Source: Akebia trifoliata | Lineage: Eukaryota; Streptophyta; Magnoliopsida; Ranunculales; Lardizabalaceae | Assembly (NCBI GenBank): GCA_017979445.1 | Contig: JADQWC010000868.1 | Span: 1-64,000 of the forward strand | Direction of reading: 5' to 3' | Length of the DNA stretch: 64,000 nucleotides | In this document: positions 11,461 to 23,199 of the stretch, one piece after another | Numbering within the stretch: the first letter of the stretch is position 1 | How the letters are laid out: each line of letters opens with the position of its first letter | Notes under the pieces: model-generated | Seen by the model: only the letters and a program-made list of their open reading frames with translations | Database searches by the model: none | What the model was told of the DNA's origin: nothing | Translations under genes and position numbers: made by a program

Positions 11461-11688
11461 ATTATGAATTTGGTTTGGGCTAGAATTTGAAATAAAGTAG
11501 AGGTTGTGTGAGGGTTTAGAAATACTTTTTTTTTTTATAACCTGTGGACCAACTAAGGGACCATGGACTTTCATTTTACCAAAAGATTAAGTTTTTTGAA
11601 ATTTGACCCATAGGCCTTTTAATGATTTTAAAAACACTTTTTTTATGAGCCTTCTCGAGATAGACTTGTGCAAATTTGGGTGTCTATA
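11461..11688 (-). repeat. Fragment of the sister-family (element H type) LTR
   Basis: It matches 26030-26261, the last part of the LTR of element H, including GAGCCTTCTCGAGAT and a terminal GGGTGTCTATA where the other copy has GGGTGTCTACA. The rest of the LTR is cut off by the Tekay-type LTR on its left. Confidence 0.6.
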
Positions 11689-12044
11689 GTTGTAGTAGCC
11701 GTAATAGTAGTTGTATCAACTAGTAAGAAAGAACAGGAGAATAAAAAATAATAGCATTAGCAACTAAACAAGAACATGAATAGTAAAAGAAGAAGAAGTA
11801 GTAACATCAACTATTGAGTAGGAACATTAGATAAAGTAGTAAAATCAACTATTTAGCAAGAATAAGAGAAGAAGTAGTAACATCTGGTACTGAGTTTGAG
11901 AAAGAGAAGAAATAGTAGCATTGATCATTTAGCAAGAGCAGAAAAAGAAGAAGAAGTAATAGCATCAGCTACTGTTGCAGTTAGAACTTGGTCAAATCAC
12001 TTTAATGTTTGAGAGAAGGATTTGCCATATTACTCGAGCCTCAT

Positions 12045-12185
12045 GTGAATTGAGAGGGGTGTTGGCATTGTGTTTGAACCTCTACGGAACTGAAAGTGGG
12101 GTCGGACATTGTGTCCGAACCTACAGTGAAATGAGAAGGGATCGAACATTTTGCCTCACCCTCTAATGAATTAAGAGGTGACCAG
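12045..12185. repeat. Imperfect tandem repeat, about 41 bp, 3.5 units
   Basis: Units start GAATTGAGAGGGGTG, GAACTGAAAGTGGGG, GAAATGAGAAGGGAT and GAATTAAGAGGTGA, each followed by a CATTGTGT...GAACCT stretch. The same array lies at about 26570-26700 in the duplicate segment. The open frame across it is a by-product of the repeat. Confidence 0.55.
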
Positions 12186-12662
12186 AAAATCACTATAAAC
12201 CACTTGGAGAGATCAACAAAGAGGTTCAAACAAGGTGGTCGAACCTTTTTATATTTTTCAAAATGGGTATATGGGTTAAATTAGGTTTATGTGAATCCAA
12301 TCGTCTTAATTTAGTAATTTCAATAATCCCTAGGAAGAAATTTTTTTTGTTCCTACGCTGTGATCCTTATATATATTTATTAATTCATAAAATACAAGTG
12401 TACATTGTCTTTAGGCAATATGGGAAATTTTCAAAAAGGTTGAGAAAAATTTAAAAATTCAAAACACAATAGACTTTAAATTACTACTTTCACAATTATA
12501 ATATTTTGGTTAATGTGGAAAAAAATTCTAAATTATAGAAGAGTAAATACTTTTCCTATTACAATTTTGTGTAAATAGTTTAAAGAAAATTATGTTTTAT
12601 ATAGTAGTAAATTTGTTCTCCACTTTAACAAAGCTGTTTTAATTTCTAAAAACAATAATTTA

Positions 12663-13848
12663 ACATTTTATCTATTAAAATGAATAGTCTATTGTTTTTT
12701 AAAATTCTCAATTTTCAATGCATGGTTCGGTTCTCGTCGATTTCGAGACTAATTTAAAAAAAAATGGAAGTAGAACCAAAACAGTCAAAAAACATAGATG
12801 CCCATTATTTCTCATTCTCAAAAATCGAATGAGAAAAAAAAAATTCAAATCAATATACAAGTATTTTACTTTCAAAAAATTAATATATTATCCACAATTA
12901 TTAACTTAGTTATAATTTTTGGTCAACTAAAGATATACGTTAAAGATTTTTTTTTCAAAAATAAAAATTCATCTTTTTCTTTTGATGGGTAAGTTGGATT
13001 TGAAGCCACGACCTCAAAGTTGTTTTACAATGTGCCGAACCAACTAAACCATGGGTCTAAGCCCAAATAAAAGTTTATCTTTTTTCAAGGTAATAAAATT
13101 TTAGAAGAGATAACTCATTTCAAATTTCAATCTATGATTTACATGAAAAATTTAAGAACTTTAAATGACATGCATTAATTTTGAAATAGAAGAATACTTT
13201 AAATCATCTATACAATAAAAGATATGACAAAATAAGTCGATATCGGGTATTTGTTGGACAGAACCCAACGGTTCCGGTTCCTGTCAATTTGGTAGACTTG
13301 CTCTAATCGGTTTCAATAAAAGGAGAACTAACACTCCATTTCGATTTAGTTTCGATTAAATGAGTACCCATTGAATCTTCTAAGTTTTTTGCAGCTTTAT
13401 AATAAAGGATAAATAATGCTAAGTGAAAGTGTATAGGAAGCATAGATGCTTTCATCAAGATACGAGTGAAAAAACATCTATGGTTCATATCCACTTTTAC
13501 CTCAAAAAATGCGATATGAGGTTTCAGCTTGAGGTTACTGTAGCACAATTTTTATAAAATTATTTAACAATTTTTTCAGGGAAAATAAAATAATTTTTGT
13601 GGTTGGACGCGTGATGTAGAATTATCTTGGAAAAGGTAAGCGTAAAATCGGCATTTCATTGTAAAAGTGAACTTACAAAGTTGAAAAAAACCACATGTTA
13701 GGACTTTGTTCTTTCTGAATAAAAAGAAAATCCACTCTCTCTCTCTCTCCCTCTCTCCTTGAAGTCTTTGGTTTCTTTAAAGGATTGGTGTAGGGTAAAA
13801 AAAGAAGATTTGGGAATATTGGGAAGAATCGAAACTCTAGTATTTGAA
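12663..13848. other. Unclassified AT-rich region
   Basis: There is no coding region that I recognise. It contains the tRNA-like SINE head at 12975-13062 and a CT microsatellite at about 13733-13758. Short open frames here lack family motifs. Confidence 0.4.
12975..13062 (-). repeat. Possible tRNA-derived SINE head
   Basis: On the minus strand, TGGTTTAGTTGG fits the Pol III A box consensus. About 30-40 bp later GCTTCAAATCC differs from the B box consensus GGTTCGAATCC at two positions. The intervening GAGGTCGTGG and the overall order resemble a tRNA D-arm to T-arm. The CCA end and cloverleaf are not convincing, so a SINE remnant is more likely than a functional tRNA gene. Confidence 0.4.
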
Positions 13849-14640
13849 GGATTGTTGTAGGGTCAAATATAGTATTTTTTTTTTCTAAATACTTTTATTC
13901 ACATGGTCACTGCACTTAGAAGTGGCAGATGGTTGACTTGGATTCTTATGTTATTAGGTAATCGTTTGTTGGAATATCATTTTACACTGTTTTCCAAGTT
14001 TATATAAGTAGTGACAATTAAAGATGATTTTATATGAAAATCATGCATTATGAGGTACATGTATGGTCAAACCTAACAAAGGATAAAGGCTTTAAGGTCT
14101 ACTGGACCCCTAGAAATAAAGATGATTTTCTGTTTTCTTTATTCTCTTTTTTTTTTTTTTTTTTAGGAACAATGAAGAAAATATATTCAAGGGAAAATTA
14201 TTAAAAACAAATTAAATATTATTTTTATTAAAAAGAAAATAATTCCAAGAATTTATCAAAAGGAATCTAACACTTTTCGCCAATTACAAAATCACCACAT
14301 GAAAAATGCCTATTCAAAAACACCACTTCAATGGGCGTTTTCTCGATTTTTAACAATTTAAAAATCATTGTTTTATCCCCTAAATGCCCTTATCTTTGCA
14401 TTTAAATTTAGAGATCTCATATTGATACCCAACCTTTTACTTTTCACATCCCAATTTCTTAAATTATTTATCACACCACAATTAATGGTTAATACACACC
14501 ATTCAAACATTACAAAAGTTTGTTTCAAGTTATTACTTCAACATTACAAAGCATTATAGCACAAGAGGTTTACATTATGACTAGGCTAAAAAAAAATCCT
14601 AATCTTAAATCCAAGAAATAGAAATCTGGAAAAAATAAAA

Positions 14641-14915
14641 TGGGGTGAATTTCCATTTCGTGCATTGAATATGACGAAATTCTAAGTTTGATACACTATT
14701 CATTTTAATTTCCAAAACATGCATTCGTCATTTTTATAACTTATGAACTCGTGAGTTCGTCATTATTAATATCTACGAATTTGTAGAAATACCAACGAAT
14801 TCATAGATTATAAAACTGATGGATTCACTTGACATACATGTTTTGGGAATTAAAATTAACAGCGTACCGAAACCGGAATTCGGACACAAATAACAAGTTA
14901 TGGAAATAAATCCCA
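14641..14915. mobile_element. Fold-back (MITE-like) element, about 275 bp
   Basis: The left half, starting TGGGGTGAATTTCC, pairs along its length with the right half, ending GGAAATAAATCCCA. Matched blocks include TTTTAATTTCCAAAACATGCAT with ATACATGTTTTGGGAATTAA, and TTTTATAACTTATGAACTCG with GAATTCATAGATTATAAAA. The loop lies around 14775. It is nested inside the long-inverted-repeat unit. No coding capacity. Confidence 0.6.
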
Positions 14916-15088
14916 AAAAAATGAAAGACAACTTCTATAGGCACCCCAACTTTTAAGTATTGTCAATCATTTATTTGTTTTCTTTATTTTTAATTGGCAT
15001 GTAAAAAAGTAAAACTTGGTGAGCTAATAGAAGCTCTCTAAATTTAATACAATAAACATAATTTTAGTGAGAAAAAAGAAAAGAAAAA

Positions 15089-15330
15089 ATCAAATTTCAA
15101 TCTCATGCCACTATAATCATATTGGTTAATTTTCAAAATACATTATTCAAATTACAATCCCATGTCCCTCTAATCAAGTTGGTGGTCTTAAAAATCCAAT
15201 CAAATTGCAATCCACACCCTATTTTCATGTTGGTTTGTTGTTCATGTAATCATGTGGGGAGTAATTTTCAAAACCCAATAAAATAGCAATCCAAGCCCTT
15301 TATTCATATTGGTTAGTATTCCAATATTCC
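15089..15330. repeat. Degenerate tandem repeat, about 60-75 bp, four units
   Basis: Units share CAAAT(T)..CAATCC followed by CC(T/A)CTAATCA or a TATTCAT variant, then TTGGTTAGTTTTC-type ends (about 15089, 15150, 15195 and 15275). It lies inside the long-inverted-repeat unit. Confidence 0.4.
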
Positions 15331-15989
15331 AAAATTACAAAATAATTTTAATAATAATAATAAATAAATCTTCTAATTTTATTGAGAAAAAGTTCAGTAG
15401 ACACCAAAATTTTAAAATAATATATATATATATATCCTATCATTAAGTGGAATACTGAAAAGCAGATAAGATTGGGATCCATATCTAGATTCTCATCTAA
15501 CAAAATAAATTGTTAAGAGAAATGTTTTCCTTACTAACTTAGAAAGATTTTAGGCCTTGCTAAGGGTTGTGTATTACCGTATTATCATGTGGGATCAGAT
15601 CATGTGTTTAGATTGCCAAAGGAGAGGACAACGACCCTAGTAAGGGTGGAATCCTTCCTAACTTAGTAAGGCTAGTCGGACTCAATTGTTAATTCAGAAC
15701 TCCGACCATAAATTCTTAAGTGATTCTTTCCCACGTAAAATTTTTTTTTTAAAGAATATAAAGAGAACAATATAAAAGAATACCAACAAGCGATTACCTA
15801 ATAACATAATCCAAGTAAACCAGATGTACTTCAAAGTGTAGTGACCGCCCATGTGTATAAAAAGTACTTGAAAAAAAAAAAACTATGTTTGACTCTGCAA
15901 CAATCCATAAACTGTGTGTTGAGATAGAAAGAGACTAAATAAATGGGGATTTTACTTTCTCAATCACGTGAAGATGGAAAAATTATAAC

Positions 15990-18220
15990 TGATCGGGGCC
16001 CATTTGTTGATAGTGAAAGCGATTTGGGTCAATTGTGGATATGGTGGATGGTGGACTAGGTCTCGGTTGAACTTAGCTAGTGGACCCGATTAGAGCCAAA
16101 TCATTTATGGTGGACCCAATTAGGGTCAAACATTGATTGTGGACCGAATAAGGGTCGATCGAGAATAATTGACTTGGTTAGGGTTATGAAAGCGCCCTCG
16201 ATCCGCGGGGTGCGCGGATCCGCTTTTGACCCTTGAGGTTTGGGAGTTGCCACCTAGTTTAGGTCTAGGAACCATAAATGACTCTACAATGGATAAAAAA
16301 GAACTAATCTACATAGAAATCTGAATCCGGGGATCATGTTACGGGGTTGGAAGGTGTTAGGCACCAATCCCGCCCGGCCAATGCCGGTCTCTACTTATCC
16401 CAAATAGATCTACATCGCTAATGATAAACTAGATTTAAAAATAATAAAAATTTACCTTTGATCTGCAAAGATGCTATTCCCTCAGATCTGAAAATAAACA
16501 GTTCCTTGTACCGTACTCCTTGCTTCGTTTTGTCTCCGGATCTGATTCCTGATCTCCGAGGCAAGGTGTCTCTTACTTGGATCTGGATGCTTTGAATTTG
16601 TGGTGGGTTTTTGGGGTATTTTTGAGAGGTTTTTGGATGTTTTTTAGGCTAAAATCGGAGTAGGGGTGTTAGGGAAGGAGTTGGGGCTCCAAAATTAGGG
16701 TTTTGGAGGGGTTGTGGAGGCTTCTTCACCTACTTTTTCTAGGGTTTTTTCTTTTATATGAAAATAGGGTGTGGAGGCTCCTATTTATAAAGTTTTTAGA
16801 AGCATTTAGGGTTTGATTAGGGTTTCTTTTTAGGGTTTCAATTAGGGTTTTGACTTAGTCTTTAGGGTTTTAGGGTTTTGACTTTAGTCTTATGAGATTG
16901 ACTTGATTAGTTTAGATTAGGGTTTGGATTTAGGGTTTTGACCTTAGTCTTATGAGATTGACTTGATTAGTTTAGATTAGGGTTTTGATTTAGGGTTTTG
17001 ACCTTAGTCTTATGAGATTGACTCGATTAGTACCTTGACTTCAGTCTTGCTTGATTGACTTTAATTTTGACTTCAGTCTCACTTGATTGACTTTAATACC
17101 TTGACTTCAGTCTTGCTTGATTTACTTTTAATTTTTGGAGAACCCCCTTCTATTATATCTTTAATTCTTTGAACCCCCAAATGGAGGGGTCCTTAAAGAA
17201 ATATCCCACGAACCCTCAACAATTTTGCCTGAGAGTCCAATTAATCGATTTTTTAGGTTCAACTTTTTAAATTAATTTCATTAATGTTTCACTTTAATTA
17301 TTTAATGTTTTATTTATTAATTTCGAATTTTTTAATTATGAAAATTGTGAAATTACCGTTTTGCCCTCGGAGAGGATTGTTTACGTTTTAAGTCATTTTT
17401 CAATGTTCCAGGATGTTTTGGAATCAGTTTTTCGTAGGAATTCAATGGGAATGTTGGTTTTTGTCATTTATGAAGTTTTTATATGAAATGATCGTGAACT
17501 TTATGAGGGGTATTTTCGTAATTTTGTCAAATTTTGTGAAAATTGGCGAAGTGGTTTACTTGGTTTCGATTTGTTGTTTTTCCTAAGCGTAATGTAGGCT
17601 CTAAGGTTGTTTTGAGGTTAGGGGTATTTTGGTAATTTAATCATTTTTTGTGATTTTTATCGTGAAGCTTCTTTTTGGTTTGCAAGATGATGATTTCTAT
17701 GTTTCTGAGGTCGTATTTTCCTAGCGTAGCGTGGTTTCTAAGTTTTGTCAGTTCGAGATACCTCTTCCGGATTTCTGAAACATATCTGGTAACAAAATAA
17801 AGCATTGGAATAGACATCCATCATTGGGAACCTTTGCGATCGGGTTGACGACTTGATTAATCAGGCGGATGCAAAAATGGGGTGTCTACAGGTTAATGAA
17901 GAATAACCTAGTTGGATCAATCATGGATAGTGGAACCGATTAGGGTCGATCATGGATGGTGGACATGATTAGGGGTGGTCGAACATGAAGGGTGGATCTG
18001 ATTAGGGTCGATCATTGTAAATGGGATAGATTAGGGTTGATCGTGGATGGTGGACCCAATTGGGTTCGATGAAAGGTAATGATGAGCCCGATTAGGGCCG
18101 ATGAGGGATAGTAGGCTCGATTAGGTTCAATTCATGGATGATGATGGATTGTGCACTTAATTAGGGTCGAACATAAATAATAAACCCGATTGGGGTCAAT
18201 TGTGAATGATTCTCAATTTG
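15990..18220. repeat. Degenerate minisatellite, about 30-bp unit, split by a solo LTR
   Basis: A unit close to GGTGGACCCGATTAGGGTCG with an ATCATGGAT spacer recurs many times in 15990-16196 and again in 17891-18220. The solo LTR at 16197-17890 was inserted into it. It probably belongs to the internal untranslated part of element H, as tandem repeats in this position are common in this lineage, but this is inference. Confidence 0.55.
16197..17890 (-). mobile_element. Solo LTR, Ogre/Tat family (1,694 bp), TSD GGTTA
   Basis: It begins TGAAAGCGCCCTCGATCC and ends GGGGTGTCTACA. Flanks 16192-16196 and 17891-17895 are both GGTTA. The TATA box is 16792-16799 (minus) and the hairpin 16342-16372, with one stem mismatch. 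Upstream TTGACTT...GATTGACT and AGGGTTTTGA repeats are present at about 16850-17110. Confidence 0.93.
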
Positions 18221-18536
18221 GCAAAATGTCTAATTTTGTTTGATTGGAGATGGTATGTCATAAGACATGAATCCACCCGATTGTAAAAGATAGATATGAC
18301 TTGGGTTGATCATGACTCGAATTATTGTTCATGGATGGACCTGATTTGGGTTACTAATGAAAAATAAAATTGAGTTAGATTGATGGATGGTGAACAGGCC
18401 TATTGGGCCCCATTATTTAAAAATGATTTCAAACTTGGGTTCCCTAAGACGTATAGGTTTGAAAGTTTTAAAAAATCTTCTTTCTTTTAAATTGATTTTT
18501 GAAATATCAAAGTAAAATGAAAGTTTGATCACTTAG

Positions 18537-20024
18537 TGAAAGCGGCCTTGATCCATAGATGCAAATCCACTTTTTTAGTGTATTGGGAATCGCCACCTAC
18601 TTTTATGGTCTAAGAATCGAATCGTGACTCCAAACAGATAAACCACACAAATCTACGAGAAAGAAACTATGGGTTCGGGATCACGTTACATGATTAGATG
18701 GTATTAGGCACCAATCCCGCCCGACAAGCGTAGGTCCTTACTTTTTCCCAAAAACTACATTGTTAAAAAATGACCTAAAAAAATAAAATAAAATAAAAAA
18801 CCTAATTTACCCGGATGATTGTGACGGTTGAATCCCTCAAAACTGACGAAGTGCGTTCCTCGTATGAGTTTTTTTGCTTTTTTCTCCGTCACTAGATCCG
18901 CTTTCGATCTCCAATATACGGTATTATCCTCCTAGATCTGAGTATTTTTTGGGTTTTTAAGGTTTCTAGGGTTTTTTGAGGATTTCTGGGTGTTTTTTGA
19001 GTAAAAAATGACGTTTGGGTGTTAAGTAAAGACTTGGGACTTTAGATTTAGGATTTTGAGAAGGTTGGCGAGAGTTTTTGACCTCTCTTTCCTAGGATTT
19101 TTCTTGACCTACGAGATTAGATTATGGAGGCTCCTTTTTATAGAGTTTTTTTAGGAGTTTTTCAATTTGACTTAGTTTTCTCAAGATAAGATTAAGTTGT
19201 TTAATTAGGTATCTTGAATTAGGATTTTAATTCTTACGTATAATGAAGATTTTTAAGTTTTTTGGAAAACCCCCTAACTATATTTTTAATTCTTGGGACC
19301 CTATATGGAGGGGTCTTTTATAAATATCATGTGGGCCCTACTTAAATAAATGGCCACCACTTAAAATTTGACCTATAGGTTTGATTGATTGATTTTATTT
19401 GTTCAAAATTTTAATTCAATTTATTAGGATTTCACTTTACGTTAATTAATATGTTAATTATAATTTCGTAATTTAAAATTTTTAGGATTGAAAAATTACT
19501 ATTTTGCCCTCAAAGAGGGCTTTTGAGTTAAGATGTTGATTTTTGATGTTTTAGGATGTTTTAAAATTAATTTTTCGTAAGAAATTTAATGGGAGTATCG
19601 ATTTGTGTCACTTATGGGTTTTTGGCGTGAAATGATAGTGGACCCTATGAGGGGTATTTTCGTAATTTTGTTGAATTTGGTAAAAATTGACAAAACAATT
19701 TATTTGATTTTAATTTATTATTTTATGTGTTCGAAAGGATTTTCCTAAATGTATTGTAGGCTCTAAAGATGTTTTAATGTCAGGGGTATTTTGATAATTT
19801 GATCATTTTTTAGTGATTTTTCTTGTAAAGCTTCTTTTTGTATGAAAATGATGATTTCTACGTTTTTGGGTCATATTTTCCTAGCTTGAAAAATCTCATT
19901 CGAATTTCTAAAACATCTCTAGTAACAAATAAAAAATATTGGCATATTCATTTATCATTAGGAACCGTCGCAATCGGGTTGACGAGTTGATTAATCAAGC
20001 AAGTGCAAAAATGAGGTGTCTACA
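18537..20024 (-). mobile_element. Solo LTR, Ogre/Tat family, diverged (1,488 bp), TSD CTTAG
   Basis: It begins TGAAAGCGGCCTTGATCC and ends GAGGTGTCTACA. Flanks 18532-18536 and 20025-20029 are both CTTAG. It lacks the long TTGAC array of other copies, and its hairpin (about 18690-18720) has decayed. Confidence 0.9.
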
Positions 20025-21046
20025 CTTAGTCAAAGAGTCATAAATTGATGGGCTTAGGGATTCAACGATTTGGCCAATTTAAAGTAATTAGGCACCAAAA
20101 CCGAGAGCAAAATAAAAAGAAAACAATAACTGTGATCATATCTCGAAAAACCAAGAAAAGAAGTTAAAAAAATAAGAATAGTTTTTTTTTTTAATCTATA
20201 CTTGAACTTTTCAAGTATGTATTGGGGTATTTTATATTGATCTATAATTGAAATACGGACCAGTAAGTTAGAAAATCTATAATAAAAAAAATTATTATTT
20301 TTAAGTTTGATTCTCCCAATTTTGAGGTACATTCCCTCTAGTTTTTGGCTTTGGCCAAAACTTTATCGCACATTTTTTTATTAAATTAGATTCAAAATAA
20401 AAAAAATGATGCTCCCCCTTTACCCAAGGGAAGAAAAGAAAAAAAAAAACCTAAATCTATACAATATTGCCTTCGTGGGTTTCCAAACATGGACTTTACA
20501 AATGAGCCTTCATGGGTTTACAAACAAAAAGCTTGATTACAATTTTGGGTTCAAGACCTTAGAAACAAATACATCTTGCGACCGAGGTTGATATCATTTT
20601 AGAAAAATTGTGTCATAAACCATCTAAGTGTTCTCATGTATGTGGCTATAGGGGTCTTTAGGGTGGCTTTACTCATACGTCAAACCTCAATATATATTGA
20701 AGTACACACGTCATAAGTGGGTGCTTGGGTTTGTTGTGCTCGTCCCTAACATTCAAAATAATTGATCTCAAGCCATATAACTACTTAACATCTAGGGTTT
20801 GAAATTTTTGTTGGTGAAGGTGATTTCTCCATTAGGCAATGATTCATAAGTGAACGTGGATTTTGAAACAAATATCAATGACTTACAACTTATTTACATT
20901 CAATTTCACAATGAAATAAAATAAATATTATAACATTCTGCATAGAAGAAATAAACACACAAACAACAAAGATTGTTACAAAGAGAATATATTTTTTTAT
21001 TTTTTTATTGGAAATTGACCAAATCAAAAACAAGGTTGAACCTACT
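20025..21046 (-). other. Leader region of element H (non-coding)
   Basis: It follows the primer site of element H on the minus strand. It is AT-rich, with stops in all frames and no family motif. The solo LTR at 18537 separates it from the minisatellite part. Confidence 0.4.
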
Positions 21047-21067
21047 TGTACCCCAATGGAGTCACCA
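21047..21067 (-). promoter_or_regulatory. Primer binding site of element H
   Basis: The minus strand reads TGGTGACTCCATTGGGGTAC. It has the same form as the primer site of element A (TGGCGACTCCATTGG) with one change in the first seven bases. It directly precedes the H-type LTR. Confidence 0.55.
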
Positions 21068-21248
21068 GTTTTCACTATACGATTTTTGAGTTCGAAGATT
21101 GACACTACATGGATTTAGTGTCACCACCATTTTTTATAAAAGAGTATGAGTTGTCACCCGGAAAAAAATTTAAAATTTTGATTTCTTTAGGCATTATAGT
21201 GATTCTCGTACGGATAAAGTAGCTAATCAATTGAAGACCTAGGTAAAG

Positions 21249-21272
21249 GAGAAGGTGTTAGGCACCATTCTC
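21249..21272 (-). other. LTR hairpin of element H with a different stem
   Basis: GAGAA and TTCTC pair around the same apex, GGTGTTAGGCACC, that the A/B/C LTRs hold in a CGGGGTTGG/CCAACCCCG stem. Confidence 0.55.
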
Positions 21273-22600
21273 TCTCTACCTTAGGTGGTAACCTTGAAAA
21301 GAAGACTATTTAGGAAAATTGGAAAGAAAATAAAATTTTAAGAAACGACGATTTTGCACCCTTAAATGTAAAGGGATTTTGATGTTGGCCTAAATCATGA
21401 TCATCACCTCATTGAAAGAGATAATCCTTAAAAAAGTCTTACCTTAAGAACACAATTTTGAAAAACGTTAGCTTATTATGATTATGGGCCTACTTTCATA
21501 AAATAAGGAGGGCCCAATTACCTTTAGCCTCAAAATAGGTTTTGGTGGTAGGTACACAAATTGTTTTAGATTTAAAACAAATTTTCTTCTGAAATGGCTA
21601 CAACCTTTACACTTTCGATCGAAACAACCTACTGGGAGTAAGGGAAGGTGTTCATTGCATCGTAAAGCCTTCTAAATTGAAATTAAAGAAGGAGAGGAAG
21701 TAGATGAGAGATGGAGAGGAGAGGGAAGATACAACTAAATTACACCTTAATGTAACCCATCTTGAAGTTTTGACTACTTTTCTTTCGTCTTCTTTTTCTT
21801 TTCAAGTCCTTTATTAAATTCTTTTTGTGATTGGGTTCTAAGACTTTGACAAGGGAGTTAGGGAGGTATGGAATTTAGTTAGGCTCCATTTGATTCAACT
21901 GCCAGAATCTACTATCGGATTTTGTTGTAAGAAGCTGCTGTCAGAATCTGTTGTTAGAAGCTGAAACACTGAAAAGTTTGTTTGATAGAATTTTACAAAA
22001 GTGTTGTGCTATTTACCAGAATCTGGTAATTATTGTTTGATACAACTTCTAGAGTCTGTTGTATGAGGGTAAAATGACCAGAATACCCTTAAGGATGATA
22101 ATGTACTCAGAATGCATCAAAAATTATCAGAATACCCTTATAAATATATAATTACATTAAATATTTATAAATATAATAAATTTTTATTAAAAATTTATAA
22201 AAATAATTATTTTAAACTTAAAAAGTTTATAATTCTATAAAAAATTAATAATTCTATAGAAATTTTGACAACATCTCCTCTTAAAAATGGACATATGAAA
22301 TTTTCCTGATAAACAAAATACATGTATAATACGCAATGTTGATAATGCACCAAGAATGCATAAAAAACTACCAGAATACCCTTATAAATATATAATTACA
22401 CTAAATATATATAAATGACTAGAATACCAGCATTGATAAGTTTAATAATTTCAAGACGAAGTTATAATTAAATAAATAAAACATTGGAGGCTTACAAATT
22501 TGGAAGAAAATATGTTTAAAATAACCAGCATGTGTTTGGGATTTTTATAACTTATTCTACAAAGGTGGTCGTTTTGGAAGAAATCAGTTGGAAACAAACA

Positions 22601-22690
22601 CCCAAAGAACTTCGTGTTATTGTCCCCTTCCTTCAACCATCTCACTTTAAATTTATGTTTCCAACTGATTTCTTCCAAAGTGACCACCTT
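22601..22690 (-). pseudogene. LINE fragment (reverse-transcriptase upstream motif)
   Basis: The minus-strand frame reads LEEISWKHKFKVRWLKEGD and then NNTKFF. This is the hallmark of plant L1-type ORF2 between endonuclease and RT. Only about 30 residues are recognisable. The 5' part of this fragment (22656-22692) is also present as an inverted copy at 22560-22597. Confidence 0.7.
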
Positions 22691-23199
22691 TTGGAAATCA
22701 AACTTCAAATTAAGATGTATCGATCTCTTTCTCTCTTCCAAGAACCCACCTTCCTCTTCCTCTATGTATATTAACATAGACAACAAAGTAAAGACTCTTT
22801 ATCTAAACTTTACTTTGAAAGCTTGAGTACTAAAACTCAATTTGAAATTGGTATCAATTCATGCTAAATCACAAATTTATTGAAACCATAACAAAGTTCA
22901 AAGAATGAATAGATGAATTTAATAGATTATGTATTAAATAGTAATGCAAAATTAGGGGTCTTGAATCAAAAACCACATTGGAGAATTGCTGCATCTATCA
23001 AATTTGACAGAGTAAAAGATCACTGAAAAAAAAAAACAAAAGACACATTATAGGTACAAATTAAGAACACAAATGAAAAGAACGCAAAATTTATTTGTCT
23101 AATTGGTTTAGAGAAACCGAGAAATGGTTAAAATGAAATATCGATATCACACAAACATTCCTTGGTTGAATTGAATTGCAAATTATGGTCAATTTGCAT

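Larger units (their letters stand above)
11461..12662. repeat. Segmental duplication, copy 1 (pairs with 26030-27190)
   Basis: Base-by-base similarity to 26030-27190 runs from ATTATGAATTTGGTTT to AACAATAATTTA with scattered substitutions and small indels. It includes the end of a sister-family LTR (to about 11688), an AGTAG/AACATCA-rich stretch, the 41-bp repeats at 12045-12185, and AT-rich DNA. The left edge coincides with the end of the Tekay-type LTR. The right edge coincides with the TTA after which a transposon end sits in copy 2. Confidence 0.8.
13849..15905. mobile_element. DNA transposon-like unit with long inverted repeats (about 150 bp)
   Basis: 13849-14008 and 15747-15905 are imperfect reverse complements. 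Shared stretches include ATTGTTG(T/C)AG, GTCAAA(T/C)ATAGT, ACATGG, and TTATTAGGTAATCG. Divergence by eye is about 20-25%. The interior of about 1.7 kb has no transposase signal. Long inverted repeats suggest a Mutator-like non-autonomous element, but I could not find a clear target duplication. Confidence 0.5.

Noticed and set aside
12975..13062. A functional tRNA gene
   Set aside because: The A and B boxes are recognisable, but the acceptor stem and a full cloverleaf are not. A SINE remnant is the better reading.
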